From contig NZ_JAVKTS010000006.1 of assembly GCF_031460495.1 (NCBI RefSeq), positions 96,779 through 160,778 on the forward strand: a stretch of 64,000 bases of DNA, written 5' to 3'. Positions 53,326-61,905 of the stretch are shown here, piece by piece (position 1 is the stretch's first letter; every line of letters begins with the position of its first letter). The notes under the pieces were generated by a model. The model saw only the letters and a list, made by a program, of their open reading frames with translations. It had not been told where the DNA came from and ran no database searches. This DNA comes from Tissierella sp. GTDB taxonomy: Bacteria; Bacillota; Clostridia; Tissierellales; Tissierellaceae. The position numbers were made by a program, and so were the translations under genes.

Positions 53326-54741
53326 TTATTCAAGTACAACTAATTTATCTTTATTATATCCCATTAGCCCTACTATTTCTATACCATTTTCCATTAAAAA
53401 CACAATCTGGTCATATAACTCTTGTGTTATTTCCTCACCTGGTACCACCAATGGCACTCCTGGTGGGTATGGAATAATAGAAGCAGCGGATACTCTACCT
53501 ATACTATCTTTTAACTCTATTTGCTTTTTACCGCTATGGTATGCTTCATATATAGGTTTCATAACCTTTGGTATTGGCATTTCAATGCTAACAGGCGTTA
53601 TTTCATCATATGGTGCATTTTTTGCTAAATCTTCCACAGCAGCTATTAATTTTTCATAATCCTCTTCTTCATTCATAAAGGATGTTAAGGCTAATGCATA
53701 GTAATAGTCTGTCATCTCTAGTCTTATATTATATTTAGCATATAATTGTTTCTTTACTTGAGAGCCTTTCATTCCATCTATTCTAAATAATATCTTCGTA
53801 TTATCTTTTGCAAATATGGTTTTATCATTTTCATCTCCAGTAAATACGAATACTCTATCAATTGCATTAAGCCTTTTTATAGTTTCTTCACATTTATCTA
53901 TATTCCATTCCAATTTTTCCCTTGCTTCTTCAGTATCCATATATGCTGTTGCTATTTCATTTGATGCAGTGAAGAGATATGAAGGTGAAGTTGTTGTATA
54001 TAATTGATACCTGTCTCTAAGTTTATTCAAATCTACTCTATCTGTTCCTACATGAATCATTGATGTCTGAGTAAAACTTGCTAGGGTCTTATGTGTGCTA
54101 TGAATTACTATATCTGCACCACATGCTAAGGCTGGCTTAGGAAGTCTCTCTGAGAATGTCATGTGAGGTCCATGGGCTTCGTCTACCATTAATATTCTAT
54201 TGTGTTTGTGAACTATATTTGCTATGGTCTCTAAATCAGAACATACTCCATAATAATTAGGATATGTTATGACCACTGCTTTAATTTTTTCATCTTCGGC
54301 TAAAATCTCATCTATTTTCTTTGGATCCAAACCTGTCATTACATGGTACTCTTCATTATAATTTGGATACATATATATAGGATTTAATCTATTTAATATC
54401 ATAGAATTATATACTGCTTTATGACAATTTCTTTGAACTAGAATCTTATCTCCTGGTTTAGTTATTGTGGCTAAAGCTATATAAATGCTTCCAGTTGAGC
54501 CATTTACTGCATATTGAGTATACTTTGAACCAAATAATTTTGCTGCTAGTTCTTGGCTCTCTTGGATGATGCCCCGAGGGTCTAGCAAATTGTCCATGCC
54601 TTCTGTTTCTGTTGTGTCTATAAATGGTATATAGTCACCCCAATTAATTAGTGTATTTTTACCCTTATGTCCAGGCATATGGAAAAACACACTGTTTTCT
54701 TCCATTAATTTTTTTAGCGCATCAAATACGGGAGTTTTCAT
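53326..54741 (-). CDS. Orn/Lys/Arg decarboxylase family protein (YaaO/SpeA-like)
   Basis: 471 residues. PLP-lysine motif STHKTLASFTQTSMIH (about 235), DEAHGPH (about 190), and N-terminal FFHMPGHKGK typical of the short Firmicute family. Position as yaaO upstream of tmk. Likely an amino-acid decarboxylase (arginine, lysine or ornithine); the substrate is not certain. ATG preceded by a weak AGGAGG. Confidence 0.9.
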   Translation of the reverse strand: MKTPVFDALKKLMEENSVFFHMPGHKGKNTLINWGDYIPFIDTTETEGMDNLLDPRGIIQESQELAAKLFGSKYTQYAVNGSTGSIYIALATITKPGDKILVQRNCHKAVYNSMILNRLNPIYMYPNYNEEYHVMTGLDPKKIDEILAEDEKIKAVVITYPNYYGVCSDLETIANIVHKHNRILMVDEAHGPHMTFSERLPKPALACGADIVIHSTHKTLASFTQTSMIHVGTDRVDLNKLRDRYQLYTTTSPSYLFTASNEIATAYMDTEEAREKLEWNIDKCEETIKRLNAIDRVFVFTGDENDKTIFAKDNTKILFRIDGMKGSQVKKQLYAKYNIRLEMTDYYYALALTSFMNEEEDYEKLIAAVEDLAKNAPYDEITPVSIEMPIPKVMKPIYEAYHSGKKQIELKDSIGRVSAASIIPYPPGVPLVVPGEEITQELYDQIVFLMENGIEIVGLMGYNKDKLVVLE

Positions 54742-54838
54742 TCCCAGCCATCATCCTCCTAATAATTTTTCTATATCTTATCTATTATATATCACATTTT
54801 CAGATATATAAACCATTAATTTAAAAAAACTTTTTATA

Positions 54839-54864
54839 AAACCCTGTATTAATTTACAGGGTTT
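54839..54864 (-). terminator. Terminator overlapping the end of gin
   Basis: Stem AAACCCTGTA/TACAGGGTTT with a 6-base loop; a T-rich stretch follows on the minus strand. The gin stop codon lies within it. Confidence 0.75.
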
Positions 54865-55040
54865 AGTTGATGGAGTTCAGATATGTAATATCCAAGCAAA
54901 ATCCTTATTATATTTTTATACTGATCATAGGTTTCATCATATACAGATGTCCTTGATATCTCATCTAGGCATTCTTTGCAAACTATTTGACTTAGTAGAT
55001 TTGTCTTCGATTTATTGCTTCCACATATCCTACAATACAT
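54849..55040 (-). CDS. Anti-sigma-G factor Gin (CsfB family)
   Basis: 63 residues with two CxxC pairs: C3-R-I-C6 and C21-K-E-C24, the zinc ribbon of Gin/CsfB, which holds sigma-G inactive early in forespore development. The rest is helical. The last codons overlap the terminator stem. Its place just upstream of the decarboxylase and tmk agrees with csfB in Bacillus. Confidence 0.82.
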   Translation of the reverse strand: MYCRICGSNKSKTNLLSQIVCKECLDEISRTSVYDETYDQYKNIIRILLGYYISELHQLNPVN

Positions 55041-55163
55041 ATTAATCCACCCCTCACCATGATTCTATAATTGGATTATTACCTTGTTATATATATTTTA
55101 TTCCCCTGAATTTATTTCGTGCTTGGCTATGAGTGAGATTGATATTTATATTTTTCTATAGGA

Positions 55164-55193
55164 AAACCCATATAAAAAAACTCATATGGGTTT
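55164..55193 (-). terminator. Terminator after the symporter gene
   Basis: Stem AAACCCATAT/ATATGGGTTT with a T-rich tail on the minus strand. Confidence 0.75.
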
Positions 55194-55250
55194 AATTTTC
55201 CCACAGGGAGAATCACCTGTGCCTTTACTATTGGGGGTACTGCTGTGGTA

Positions 55251-57218
55251 TTAAGCGTATTTCTTGATTGCTTCTATACCTTTTTGTGTTACTTTGATTT
55301 TTCTCTTAAACAAGCCCTTTTCAATGATATATCCCTGTCTTGTTAGATGTGAAGTAACACTTGATACTTTTAGAGATTTCCATTGTTGATCTTTCACATA
55401 ACTATTTACATTTTGTGGTGCGTCATTAGCAATTTTTAACAATCCAACATATGATGTATTTAATCCAACTTTATTCATCTCTGCTTGTTGTCCTGTTAGT
55501 TGAGGTAAAACTTCATTGGCTTTTTTAGTTACATAGAATTCATAGAACTTACTACCCACTAGACCTGCTCTTTCTATATAACCACCACGATCTAGTTTTT
55601 CTATTGCTGAATTGGAAGCCTTTGAATCAACACCTAATGCATCTGTTATATCCGCCATGTATATATGGCCGTTTCTAATTAATTCTAATACTTGAATGTC
55701 CATTTTATCTAATGTAACATTTTCTCTCTTGCCTTCAGATACTTTAATTTTCCAGTCTGATTGAGCATAATATTTTGAAGGTTTTAATTTTGTAGTTATA
55801 AGACCCACTATAACAGTTACTAAGAAACCAATGATAGCTAAATGTGTCCATTTTCCAACGCTAAATATTCCTAATAATTCAGTAAGTGTTAATGCTGCCA
55901 TGGATACCATTCCTGCTAAAACTCCCCATAATGCTCCGTTTGAATTGAATTTAGGCCAAATGGCTCCAAAGCAAAGTAATACTGCAGGTGGTACTAACCA
56001 AGCATTAGCAAATGCAAATAAATATGTTGGTCCTCCTGGGAAGTAGCATAATGCCCATGTTAATATTCCAACTAATAACATTATTATCTTACTAGCTTTT
56101 AGTGTTGTCTTACCATCCGCTTTAGGATTGATTATTCTTTGATAGATATCCCTAGTAGCAGTTGATGATGCTCCTATTGCGGCTGTAGAAGCAGTAGAAA
56201 TAGATGCAGCTACTGAACCTATGATGAAGAATGATGATACTACTGGTGGAAATAAACTTGCGAACACTCCATATGCTGCTGTAGGCAAACTTGTTCCTCC
56301 AGCAAGTGTATAGGCTTCTGGCATTACTGCTCCTGCATATGCACCTATAAATGCAAGAGGAATCATGAATACTGTAATTAATAATAATCCTGCTATACCA
56401 AATGATTGCTTTGCAATTTTTTCATTTCTACAGGAAGCAATTTTCATCCAATAATAGTTGTTTCCCCAAACTAAAGCTGCACCGAATAGTAAAATAAATG
56501 TGAGTGCACTTGGATACTTTAAGGACATAATTCCCATGCTTCCGCCTGTAATTCCTTCTGTAAATACATTTGCTCCTCCCCAGTTTGCTTGTAGAAAGTC
56601 AATTCCACCAAATCTTTTAACAGCCATTGTTAAAAATAGTGGAACGGCTATAATTCCTACAGATACTTGGAAAAAGTCTGTTATTGTTGCTGCCCACAAT
56701 CCACTGATATAAGTAAATACTAAAATTATAGCAAAAACTATTGCAAGAACTATTCCTTGTGGCCAACCTACGAACCCAGATACTATACCAACTACAGACA
56801 TTATATTGTTAGCCAGTATACCACACAGTCCTATAATAGTACCAACGGCAACTACATTCCTTACTTTGCCATCATATCTCATTTCTAAATACTCAGGAAG
56901 TGTTTGAGCTCCATTTGTTCTAATGAATTTGGAGAATACTAATCCATAGAATATAAGACCTAATGCAGAATAAATAACTCCCCATATAAGTGAACCTTTG
57001 ATTCCGTATAAAATAGAATATCCTGGTGCCAAGGATACTGTTGTACCAGCAAAACCTATGGCTGCTACTCCCATTATATTGATTAATAAACTTACCTCTC
57101 TACCAGCTAGTATATAGTCTGAAGTGTCAGATACCCACTTCTTACTATACATTCCAGCACCTACCATTATTGCTGCAAAAACAATGAAGAAAATAGTGAA
57201 AATAACTTGTACATTCAT
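55251..57218 (-). CDS. Sodium:solute symporter with C-terminal tandem winged helices
   Basis: 655 residues. Residues 1 to about 490 form an SSF symporter (about 13 helices; motifs GRLVSLLINIMGVAAIGFAGTTVSLAPG-like and SISTASTAAIGASSTATRDIYQRI). The last 150 residues are soluble: a first winged helix (about 503-570, MDIQVLELIRNGHIYMADITDALG) and a second (about 587-655, SVTSHLTRQGYIIEKGL). Fusing a transporter to MarR-like DNA-binding domains is unusual. Transcribed last in the thiolase-BKACE-cyclase operon; probably imports its substrate. There is no sign of a frameshift between the parts. Confidence 0.85.
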   Translation of the reverse strand: MNVQVIFTIFFIVFAAIMVGAGMYSKKWVSDTSDYILAGREVSLLINIMGVAAIGFAGTTVSLAPGYSILYGIKGSLIWGVIYSALGLIFYGLVFSKFIRTNGAQTLPEYLEMRYDGKVRNVVAVGTIIGLCGILANNIMSVVGIVSGFVGWPQGIVLAIVFAIILVFTYISGLWAATITDFFQVSVGIIAVPLFLTMAVKRFGGIDFLQANWGGANVFTEGITGGSMGIMSLKYPSALTFILLFGAALVWGNNYYWMKIASCRNEKIAKQSFGIAGLLLITVFMIPLAFIGAYAGAVMPEAYTLAGGTSLPTAAYGVFASLFPPVVSSFFIIGSVAASISTASTAAIGASSTATRDIYQRIINPKADGKTTLKASKIIMLLVGILTWALCYFPGGPTYLFAFANAWLVPPAVLLCFGAIWPKFNSNGALWGVLAGMVSMAALTLTELLGIFSVGKWTHLAIIGFLVTVIVGLITTKLKPSKYYAQSDWKIKVSEGKRENVTLDKMDIQVLELIRNGHIYMADITDALGVDSKASNSAIEKLDRGGYIERAGLVGSKFYEFYVTKKANEVLPQLTGQQAEMNKVGLNTSYVGLLKIANDAPQNVNSYVKDQQWKSLKVSSVTSHLTRQGYIIEKGLFKRKIKVTQKGIEAIKKYA

Positions 57219-57282
57219 CTTTCTACCACCCTTACATTTTATTTAAAATACCCTACTGTAATTTCTTAGTAATAGACATATA

Positions 57283-58056
57283 TTATTCTTCTACTATACC
57301 AACTGCTCTAATCCATCCTGCACTTGCATCTTTAATTTTAATTGGAAGGCAAATTATTTCGGAACCGGTTATTGGGAGTTGATCAAGATTAGTAAGCTTT
57401 TCTATATGAAGATAAGCTTCTTCCTTTCCAGCTCTATGTCCTTCCCAAATAATTGAACTGTCTCCTGTACGATTAAACTCTTCTCCAGTTAGTGGCAGTG
57501 GTATATCCCAACTCCATCCATCTGTTCCCATAACTCTTACACCTTGATCGATTAACCATAAAGTAGCTTCTTTACTCATTCCACACCCAGCAGTTAAAAA
57601 TCTTTCTGTTCCCCAATATTTAGGTGCATCAGTCATTATTAATACAATATCTCCTTTTTTTAACTTATAATTAATTTTCTCAAAATACTCAATAAAATCT
57701 TTACTCATTACTTTATATCCATCAGGCTTATCTCTAAAGTCTACTACTACTCCATGTCCAAAGAACCAGTCCAGAGGTACTTCATCAACAGTCCATGCTC
57801 TTTCACCCTTATTCATAGTTGGATAAAAATGATATGGTGCATCAATGTGAGTTCCTGTATGAGTTGATAGTGTTACATATTCTATTGCCCATCCATTTCC
57901 TTCAGGTAGATCATCTACTGTTGCATTACCAAAAAAACTTGCCATTTCTTCAGCTGTTTCTTTGTGGTTATTATATACTATTTGTGGCCTTTGTTTTGGT
58001 GGATCACTAGGTAAATCACTTTCAACTGAAATACTTAAGTCAATAATTCTTTTCAT
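57283..58056 (-). CDS. Cyclase family protein (kynurenine formamidase-like hydrolase)
   Basis: 257 residues. The metal-binding motif HxGTHxDxPxH is complete: H66, T69, H70, D72, H76. The family includes kynurenine formamidase, isatin hydrolase and other amide or lactone hydrolases, so its substrate is unknown. It lies between the BKACE gene and the symporter. Likely opens a ring or amide feeding the BKACE. Confidence 0.85.
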   Translation of the reverse strand: MKRIIDLSISVESDLPSDPPKQRPQIVYNNHKETAEEMASFFGNATVDDLPEGNGWAIEYVTLSTHTGTHIDAPYHFYPTMNKGERAWTVDEVPLDWFFGHGVVVDFRDKPDGYKVMSKDFIEYFEKINYKLKKGDIVLIMTDAPKYWGTERFLTAGCGMSKEATLWLIDQGVRVMGTDGWSWDIPLPLTGEEFNRTGDSSIIWEGHRAGKEEAYLHIEKLTNLDQLPITGSEIICLPIKIKDASAGWIRAVGIVEE

Positions 58057-58078
58057 CTGTCATTCTCCTCTTTTAAGT

Positions 58079-58900
58079 TTATTTTTTCAATCCTAAGATT
58101 TCTCTTGCTTCATCTGAAGTAGCTACTTCATTGCCACTTTCCCTTATGATATTTGCTGCACGTTCTACAAATTGTTTATTTGATTCTGCTAATTGACCTT
58201 TTGCAAACATCACATTATCTTCCATACCTACTCTTATATGCCCACCCATTGCTATAGCAGTTAGCATAATTGGCATATGCCCTCTACCAATACCTAATGC
58301 AGACCAAGTAGATCCTTCAGGTATTAAGCTCTTTAGATAAACTAAATTCTCTACAGTTGCAGCTGTTCCTCCAGCAGCCCCTAAAACAAATTGGTAATGT
58401 AAAGGTGCCTTTAATATACCTTTTTTCACATAATACCTTGCATTATAAATCATGCCTGCATCAAAAATTTCAATCTCTGGTTTAACTCCATATTCTTGCA
58501 TTGTTTGACCTAATTCTTCTAAAAAAGCAGGCGTATTTAAAAATACAGTATTATGTTGCCAATTCATTGAGCCACAATCATATGATGCCATTTCAGGTTG
58601 AATAGACTTCAAGTGGGCTTGTCTTGTTTCATCTGTAGCATTTAAATCACCAGAAGTTGTACAATTAATTACGATATCACATTTTTCTTTAATAAGTCTT
58701 ACAGTTTCTTCAAATCTTGATTTATCCATAGTTCCTAAGCCTTCATCATCTCTCATGTGGAGATGTGCAATTGCAGCTCCTGCTTTGTAGCATTCAAAAA
58801 CATCTTCAGCAATCTCTTTAGGTGTTAGGGGTACATTTGGATTGTCCTTCTTTGTTGGCCATGCACCTGTTGTTGCTACTGTAATAATAGTTTTTGCCAT
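58079..58900 (-). CDS. Beta-keto acid cleavage enzyme (BKACE, Kce-like)
   Basis: 273 residues from ATG 58900 (AAGGAGG upstream; a longer frame to 58936 is not used). The zinc ligands align with characterised Kce: H46 and H48 (AHLHMRD) and E227 (GHIRVGMEDN). These enzymes condense a beta-keto acid with acetyl-CoA to give acetoacetate and a new CoA ester. At position 14, the Glu of the lysine-pathway enzyme is Trp (TGAWPT). It may therefore act on something other than 3-keto-5-aminohexanoate. Operon with thiolase. Confidence 0.85.
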   Translation of the reverse strand: MAKTIITVATTGAWPTKKDNPNVPLTPKEIAEDVFECYKAGAAIAHLHMRDDEGLGTMDKSRFEETVRLIKEKCDIVINCTTSGDLNATDETRQAHLKSIQPEMASYDCGSMNWQHNTVFLNTPAFLEELGQTMQEYGVKPEIEIFDAGMIYNARYYVKKGILKAPLHYQFVLGAAGGTAATVENLVYLKSLIPEGSTWSALGIGRGHMPIMLTAIAMGGHIRVGMEDNVMFAKGQLAESNKQFVERAANIIRESGNEVATSDEAREILGLKK

Positions 58901-58922
58901 TGTTATTCCTCCTTTGTAAGAA

Positions 58923-60095
58923 TTAATCTCTTTCAAGTAACATAGCTACTCCTTGTCCACCTCCACAACAAAATGTTATTAATCCTAAATGAGCATTTCT
59001 CTCTTTCATTTCATAAACCATTTTTGTTGTTAATATCGCTCCCGTTCCTGCTAGTGGATGCCCTAAAGCAATGGCTCCTCCATTTACATTTAGCTTTTCT
59101 TCATCTATTCCTAGCTCCTTCACACAAGCCAGAGTTTGTGCAGCAAAGGCTTCGTTTAACTCAATTAAATCAATGTCTTCTAACTTAAGATTTGTTTTTT
59201 CAAGAATTTTTTTAGTAGCAGGTACTGGTCCAATACCCATAATGTTTGGGTCACAGCCCACTGCTGTAAAAGCTTTATATCTTGCCAAAATCTCTAAACC
59301 AAGTGACTTAGCCAACTCTTCCTCCATAATAACTATAGCTCCAGCCCCGTCACTCATTGGTGAACTATTACCTGCTGTGACCATCCCATCTTTCTTAAAG
59401 ACTGGCTTTAATTTAGCCATAGATTCTAGATTAGCATCTTTTCTAATAGGTTCATCTTCAGATACAGTAATTGTCCTCCCCTTACCCAAATCAACTTCAA
59501 TAGGTAATATTTGTTCTTTAAATTTTCCTGATGATTCTGCTTTAGTAGCTTTTCTATGACTATTTACTGCATAATCATCTAGTTCTTCCCTTGTGATATT
59601 ATACAACTCTGCAAGATTTTCCGCTGTAATACCCATATTAGGGTTTCCTATATGATCTGGTGAAAGCTTTAATCCCTCAGAGAATTTTGGTGGAGTTATA
59701 GAATATCCTATTTCAGGTTTTAACATCACATATGGTCTGCGGGAATCACTTTCAACACCACCTGCAACTATTACCTTCGCCTCTCCAAGTTGAATCATCA
59801 TTGCACCTAGGGCAATTGCATTAAGAGAAGTTCCACATTGTCTATCAATTGTAAGTGCAGGCTTTTCCATTGGTATTCCAGCTTCAAGAGCAACCATTCT
59901 TGCAATATTATTCACATCATGGCCCATTAGATTTCCAAAGATGACTTCATCTATTAAGTCCATACTTATGCCAGCTCTATTTATTGACTCTTTAACAACT
60001 GATGCACCCATTTTATATGGCTCTACAGATGCCAATACACCTCTGCATTTTCCTACGGGAGTTCGTACAGCTGATACTATAACTGCATTTTTCAT
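58923..60095 (-). CDS. Thiolase (acetyl-CoA acetyltransferase)
   Basis: 390 residues from ATG 60095 (AGGAGG upstream). Nucleophilic Cys87 (DRQCGTS), H346 in GHPLAGTG and Cys376/377 in FCCGGGQG complete the thiolase site; the usual CxGGGQG reads CCGGGQG. First gene after the sigma-54 promoter. Could split acetoacetyl-CoA from the BKACE product acetoacetate (a CoA transferase would be needed; none is seen here). Confidence 0.92.
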   Translation of the reverse strand: MKNAVIVSAVRTPVGKCRGVLASVEPYKMGASVVKESINRAGISMDLIDEVIFGNLMGHDVNNIARMVALEAGIPMEKPALTIDRQCGTSLNAIALGAMMIQLGEAKVIVAGGVESDSRRPYVMLKPEIGYSITPPKFSEGLKLSPDHIGNPNMGITAENLAELYNITREELDDYAVNSHRKATKAESSGKFKEQILPIEVDLGKGRTITVSEDEPIRKDANLESMAKLKPVFKKDGMVTAGNSSPMSDGAGAIVIMEEELAKSLGLEILARYKAFTAVGCDPNIMGIGPVPATKKILEKTNLKLEDIDLIELNEAFAAQTLACVKELGIDEEKLNVNGGAIALGHPLAGTGAILTTKMVYEMKERNAHLGLITFCCGGGQGVAMLLERD

Positions 60096-60136
60096 ATTCT
60101 CCTCCTTTATAGAATGATTTTCTCGAATATAAGTAT

Positions 60137-60153
60137 TGCAAATACCATGCCAA
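60137..60153 (-). promoter_or_regulatory. Sigma-54 promoter of the thiolase-BKACE operon
   Basis: Minus strand TTGGCATGGTATTTGCA, -24/-12 elements exact. Same first eight bases as the kam operon promoter. It lies 42 bp before the thiolase start. Confidence 0.9.
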
Positions 60154-60162
60154 TTTGTTATC

Positions 60163-60218
60163 AAAAAAGGAAGCTTGAAATTATAGGCTTCTAGCCATAT
60201 AGTTTCAAACTTCCTTTT
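60163..60218 (-). terminator. Terminator after the second activator gene
   Basis: Outer arms AAAAGGAAG.TTGAAA/TTTCAA.CTTCCTTTT and inner GGCTTCTAGCC; T-run on the minus strand, just before the sigma-54 promoter, so the operon is insulated from its activator gene. Confidence 0.85.
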
Positions 60219-60223
60219 GTTTA

Positions 60224-60329
60224 AGTGTAAACAGTTGTTTACACTAGTTTTTTATTTTCTCTTACATAATTGTAATAAAGCATCTTTGGGTAAATGTGTA
60301 AACATAAGTTTACGCAAACCATAGTTTAC
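60224..60329. promoter_or_regulatory. Three GTAAAC-N4-GTTTAC dyads: enhancer sites
   Basis: Dyad 1 at 60227-60242 is within a 22-bp perfect palindrome (60224-60245). Dyad 2 is at 60298-60313 and dyad 3 (GCAAAC-N4-GTTTAC) at 60314-60329. Dyads 1 and 2 are 71 bp apart. They lie 75-190 bp upstream of the sigma-54 promoter, as expected for the Fis-type activator. Confidence 0.8.
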
Positions 60330-60332
60330 AGT

Positions 60333-61733
60333 TTAACTTTTATCTATATTATATTTATCAATTTTTTTATATAATAAAGTTCTAGATATTCCTAGTATAT
60401 TTGCTGCCTGTGTCTTATTGTTATTACATTTATTGAGAGCTTCAGTTATCGTTTCTTTTTCCAGTCTATCTTTCATATCTTTAATTAAAAATTCATTATT
60501 TCCATCTATTCTAGAGCTTTTCTGAAGCCTCTTATTCTCAAAGTAAGGACTAAAATGTTTCCATTCCAAAGTTTCACCCCAAGACATATTCATGGCTCTT
60601 TCTACTACATTTTGTAGCTCCCTTATATTCCCTGGCCATTCATACTCTAAAAGTCTACTTTTAGCCTCATCTGTTATACTAGGCACACTCATTCCTAGTT
60701 GAAAATTCAATCTATCCAACAAATTATCTGCTATTAGTGGAATATCTTCTTTTCGCTTTCTTAGAGGTGGAATAACTATCTTTATAACATTAAGTCTATA
60801 AAACAAATCACTTCTAAACTTTTTTTCTTTTATCATTTTATCTAACGAAACATTTGAAGCAGCAATAATCCTAACATTAACAGGGATACTCTCTTTTCCA
60901 CCTACTCTTTCAATTTCTTTTTCCTGTAAAGCCCTTAAAAGTTTTGGCTGCAATACTAACGGCATTTGGTTGATCTCATCAAAAAACAAACTTCCTCCAT
61001 TAGCCATTTCAAATCTACCCTCTTTTCCACCTTTCTTAGCTCCAGTAAAAGCTCCCTCTTCATATCCAAAAAATTCGGATTCTAGCAAATTACTTGGTAT
61101 CGCAGCACAATTTACCTTTATAAAAGGTGCAGAGGTTCTAATACTCAAATCGTGTATAGAATGGGCTACAAGCTCTTTCCCAGTCCCAGTCTCCCCTTCA
61201 ATTAATACAGTAGAATTTGATCTTGCAGCGTTAATTATAGTATCTTTCATCTGCCGAATTTCTTGACTATTACCTATAATATTATCTATGGAGTACTTTG
61301 CCCCTCTAATCTTTCTCAACTCTTCTTGATAATATTCAATTTGATTGAGCATACTATTGACTTTTGATGAAAAATCTACAGCACCCTTCATACCCCTAAT
61401 AATTACATGTATAAATCCTGCAACTAATTCTCCACCTTTAAGGATAGGTATATAAGTGGAAAATGCCTCTGTTTTAGAAGGTCCCTTTGAGATGATTACA
61501 TGACCAGTAATTGCTTTTTTAGATTTAAGAACGATATCAATCTTCGTGTCAGGAATTAGCTCATGCACAAATTTGCCTTTTATATCCTCAAGTTTTATTC
61601 CGCCCATCATATCTGACCACGCCTCATTAACATATACATATCGACCTTGGGGATCTGTTATAACAACACCGTCTAAATGATCTATAATAAGTTTTGATAT
61701 ATCTGGGCTCAAATTTTTAATAGTATCTGACAT
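60333..61733 (-). CDS. Sigma-54-dependent activator with PAS sensor
   Basis: 466 residues from ATG 61733 (AAGGAG 8 nt upstream; a GTG three codons before is too close). PAS (about 12-115), AAA+ (about 148-375) with Walker A GETGTGKE (180-187) and intact GAFTGA (227-232), and a C-terminal Fis HTH (LNKCNNNKTQAANILGISRTLLYKKIDKYNI). Transcribed upstream of the thiolase-BKACE-cyclase-symporter operon and separated from it by a terminator, three dyads and the sigma-54 promoter. It is most likely the activator of that operon. Confidence 0.92.
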   Translation of the reverse strand: MSDTIKNLSPDISKLIIDHLDGVVITDPQGRYVYVNEAWSDMMGGIKLEDIKGKFVHELIPDTKIDIVLKSKKAITGHVIISKGPSKTEAFSTYIPILKGGELVAGFIHVIIRGMKGAVDFSSKVNSMLNQIEYYQEELRKIRGAKYSIDNIIGNSQEIRQMKDTIINAARSNSTVLIEGETGTGKELVAHSIHDLSIRTSAPFIKVNCAAIPSNLLESEFFGYEEGAFTGAKKGGKEGRFEMANGGSLFFDEINQMPLVLQPKLLRALQEKEIERVGGKESIPVNVRIIAASNVSLDKMIKEKKFRSDLFYRLNVIKIVIPPLRKRKEDIPLIADNLLDRLNFQLGMSVPSITDEAKSRLLEYEWPGNIRELQNVVERAMNMSWGETLEWKHFSPYFENKRLQKSSRIDGNNEFLIKDMKDRLEKETITEALNKCNNNKTQAANILGISRTLLYKKIDKYNIDKS

Positions 61734-61867
61734 TGTAACCACTCCTTGAAGTCAATTGTTATTATACATATCCCATTACTTTGTACTTCTATTGTATATT
61801 ATATAATAAAAAACATATTAAAACAAAATAATCAAATTCTAAAGATTATTCACCCCAGAAAACAATA

Positions 61868-61896
61868 GAACCCATATGGATTTTCCATATGGGTTT
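61868..61896 (-). terminator. Terminator after tdh
   Basis: Stem AACCCATATGGA/TCCATATGGGTT with a 4-base loop, 10 bp after the tdh stop; T-containing tail. Confidence 0.8.
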
Positions 61897-61905
61897 GACA
61901 AATGT

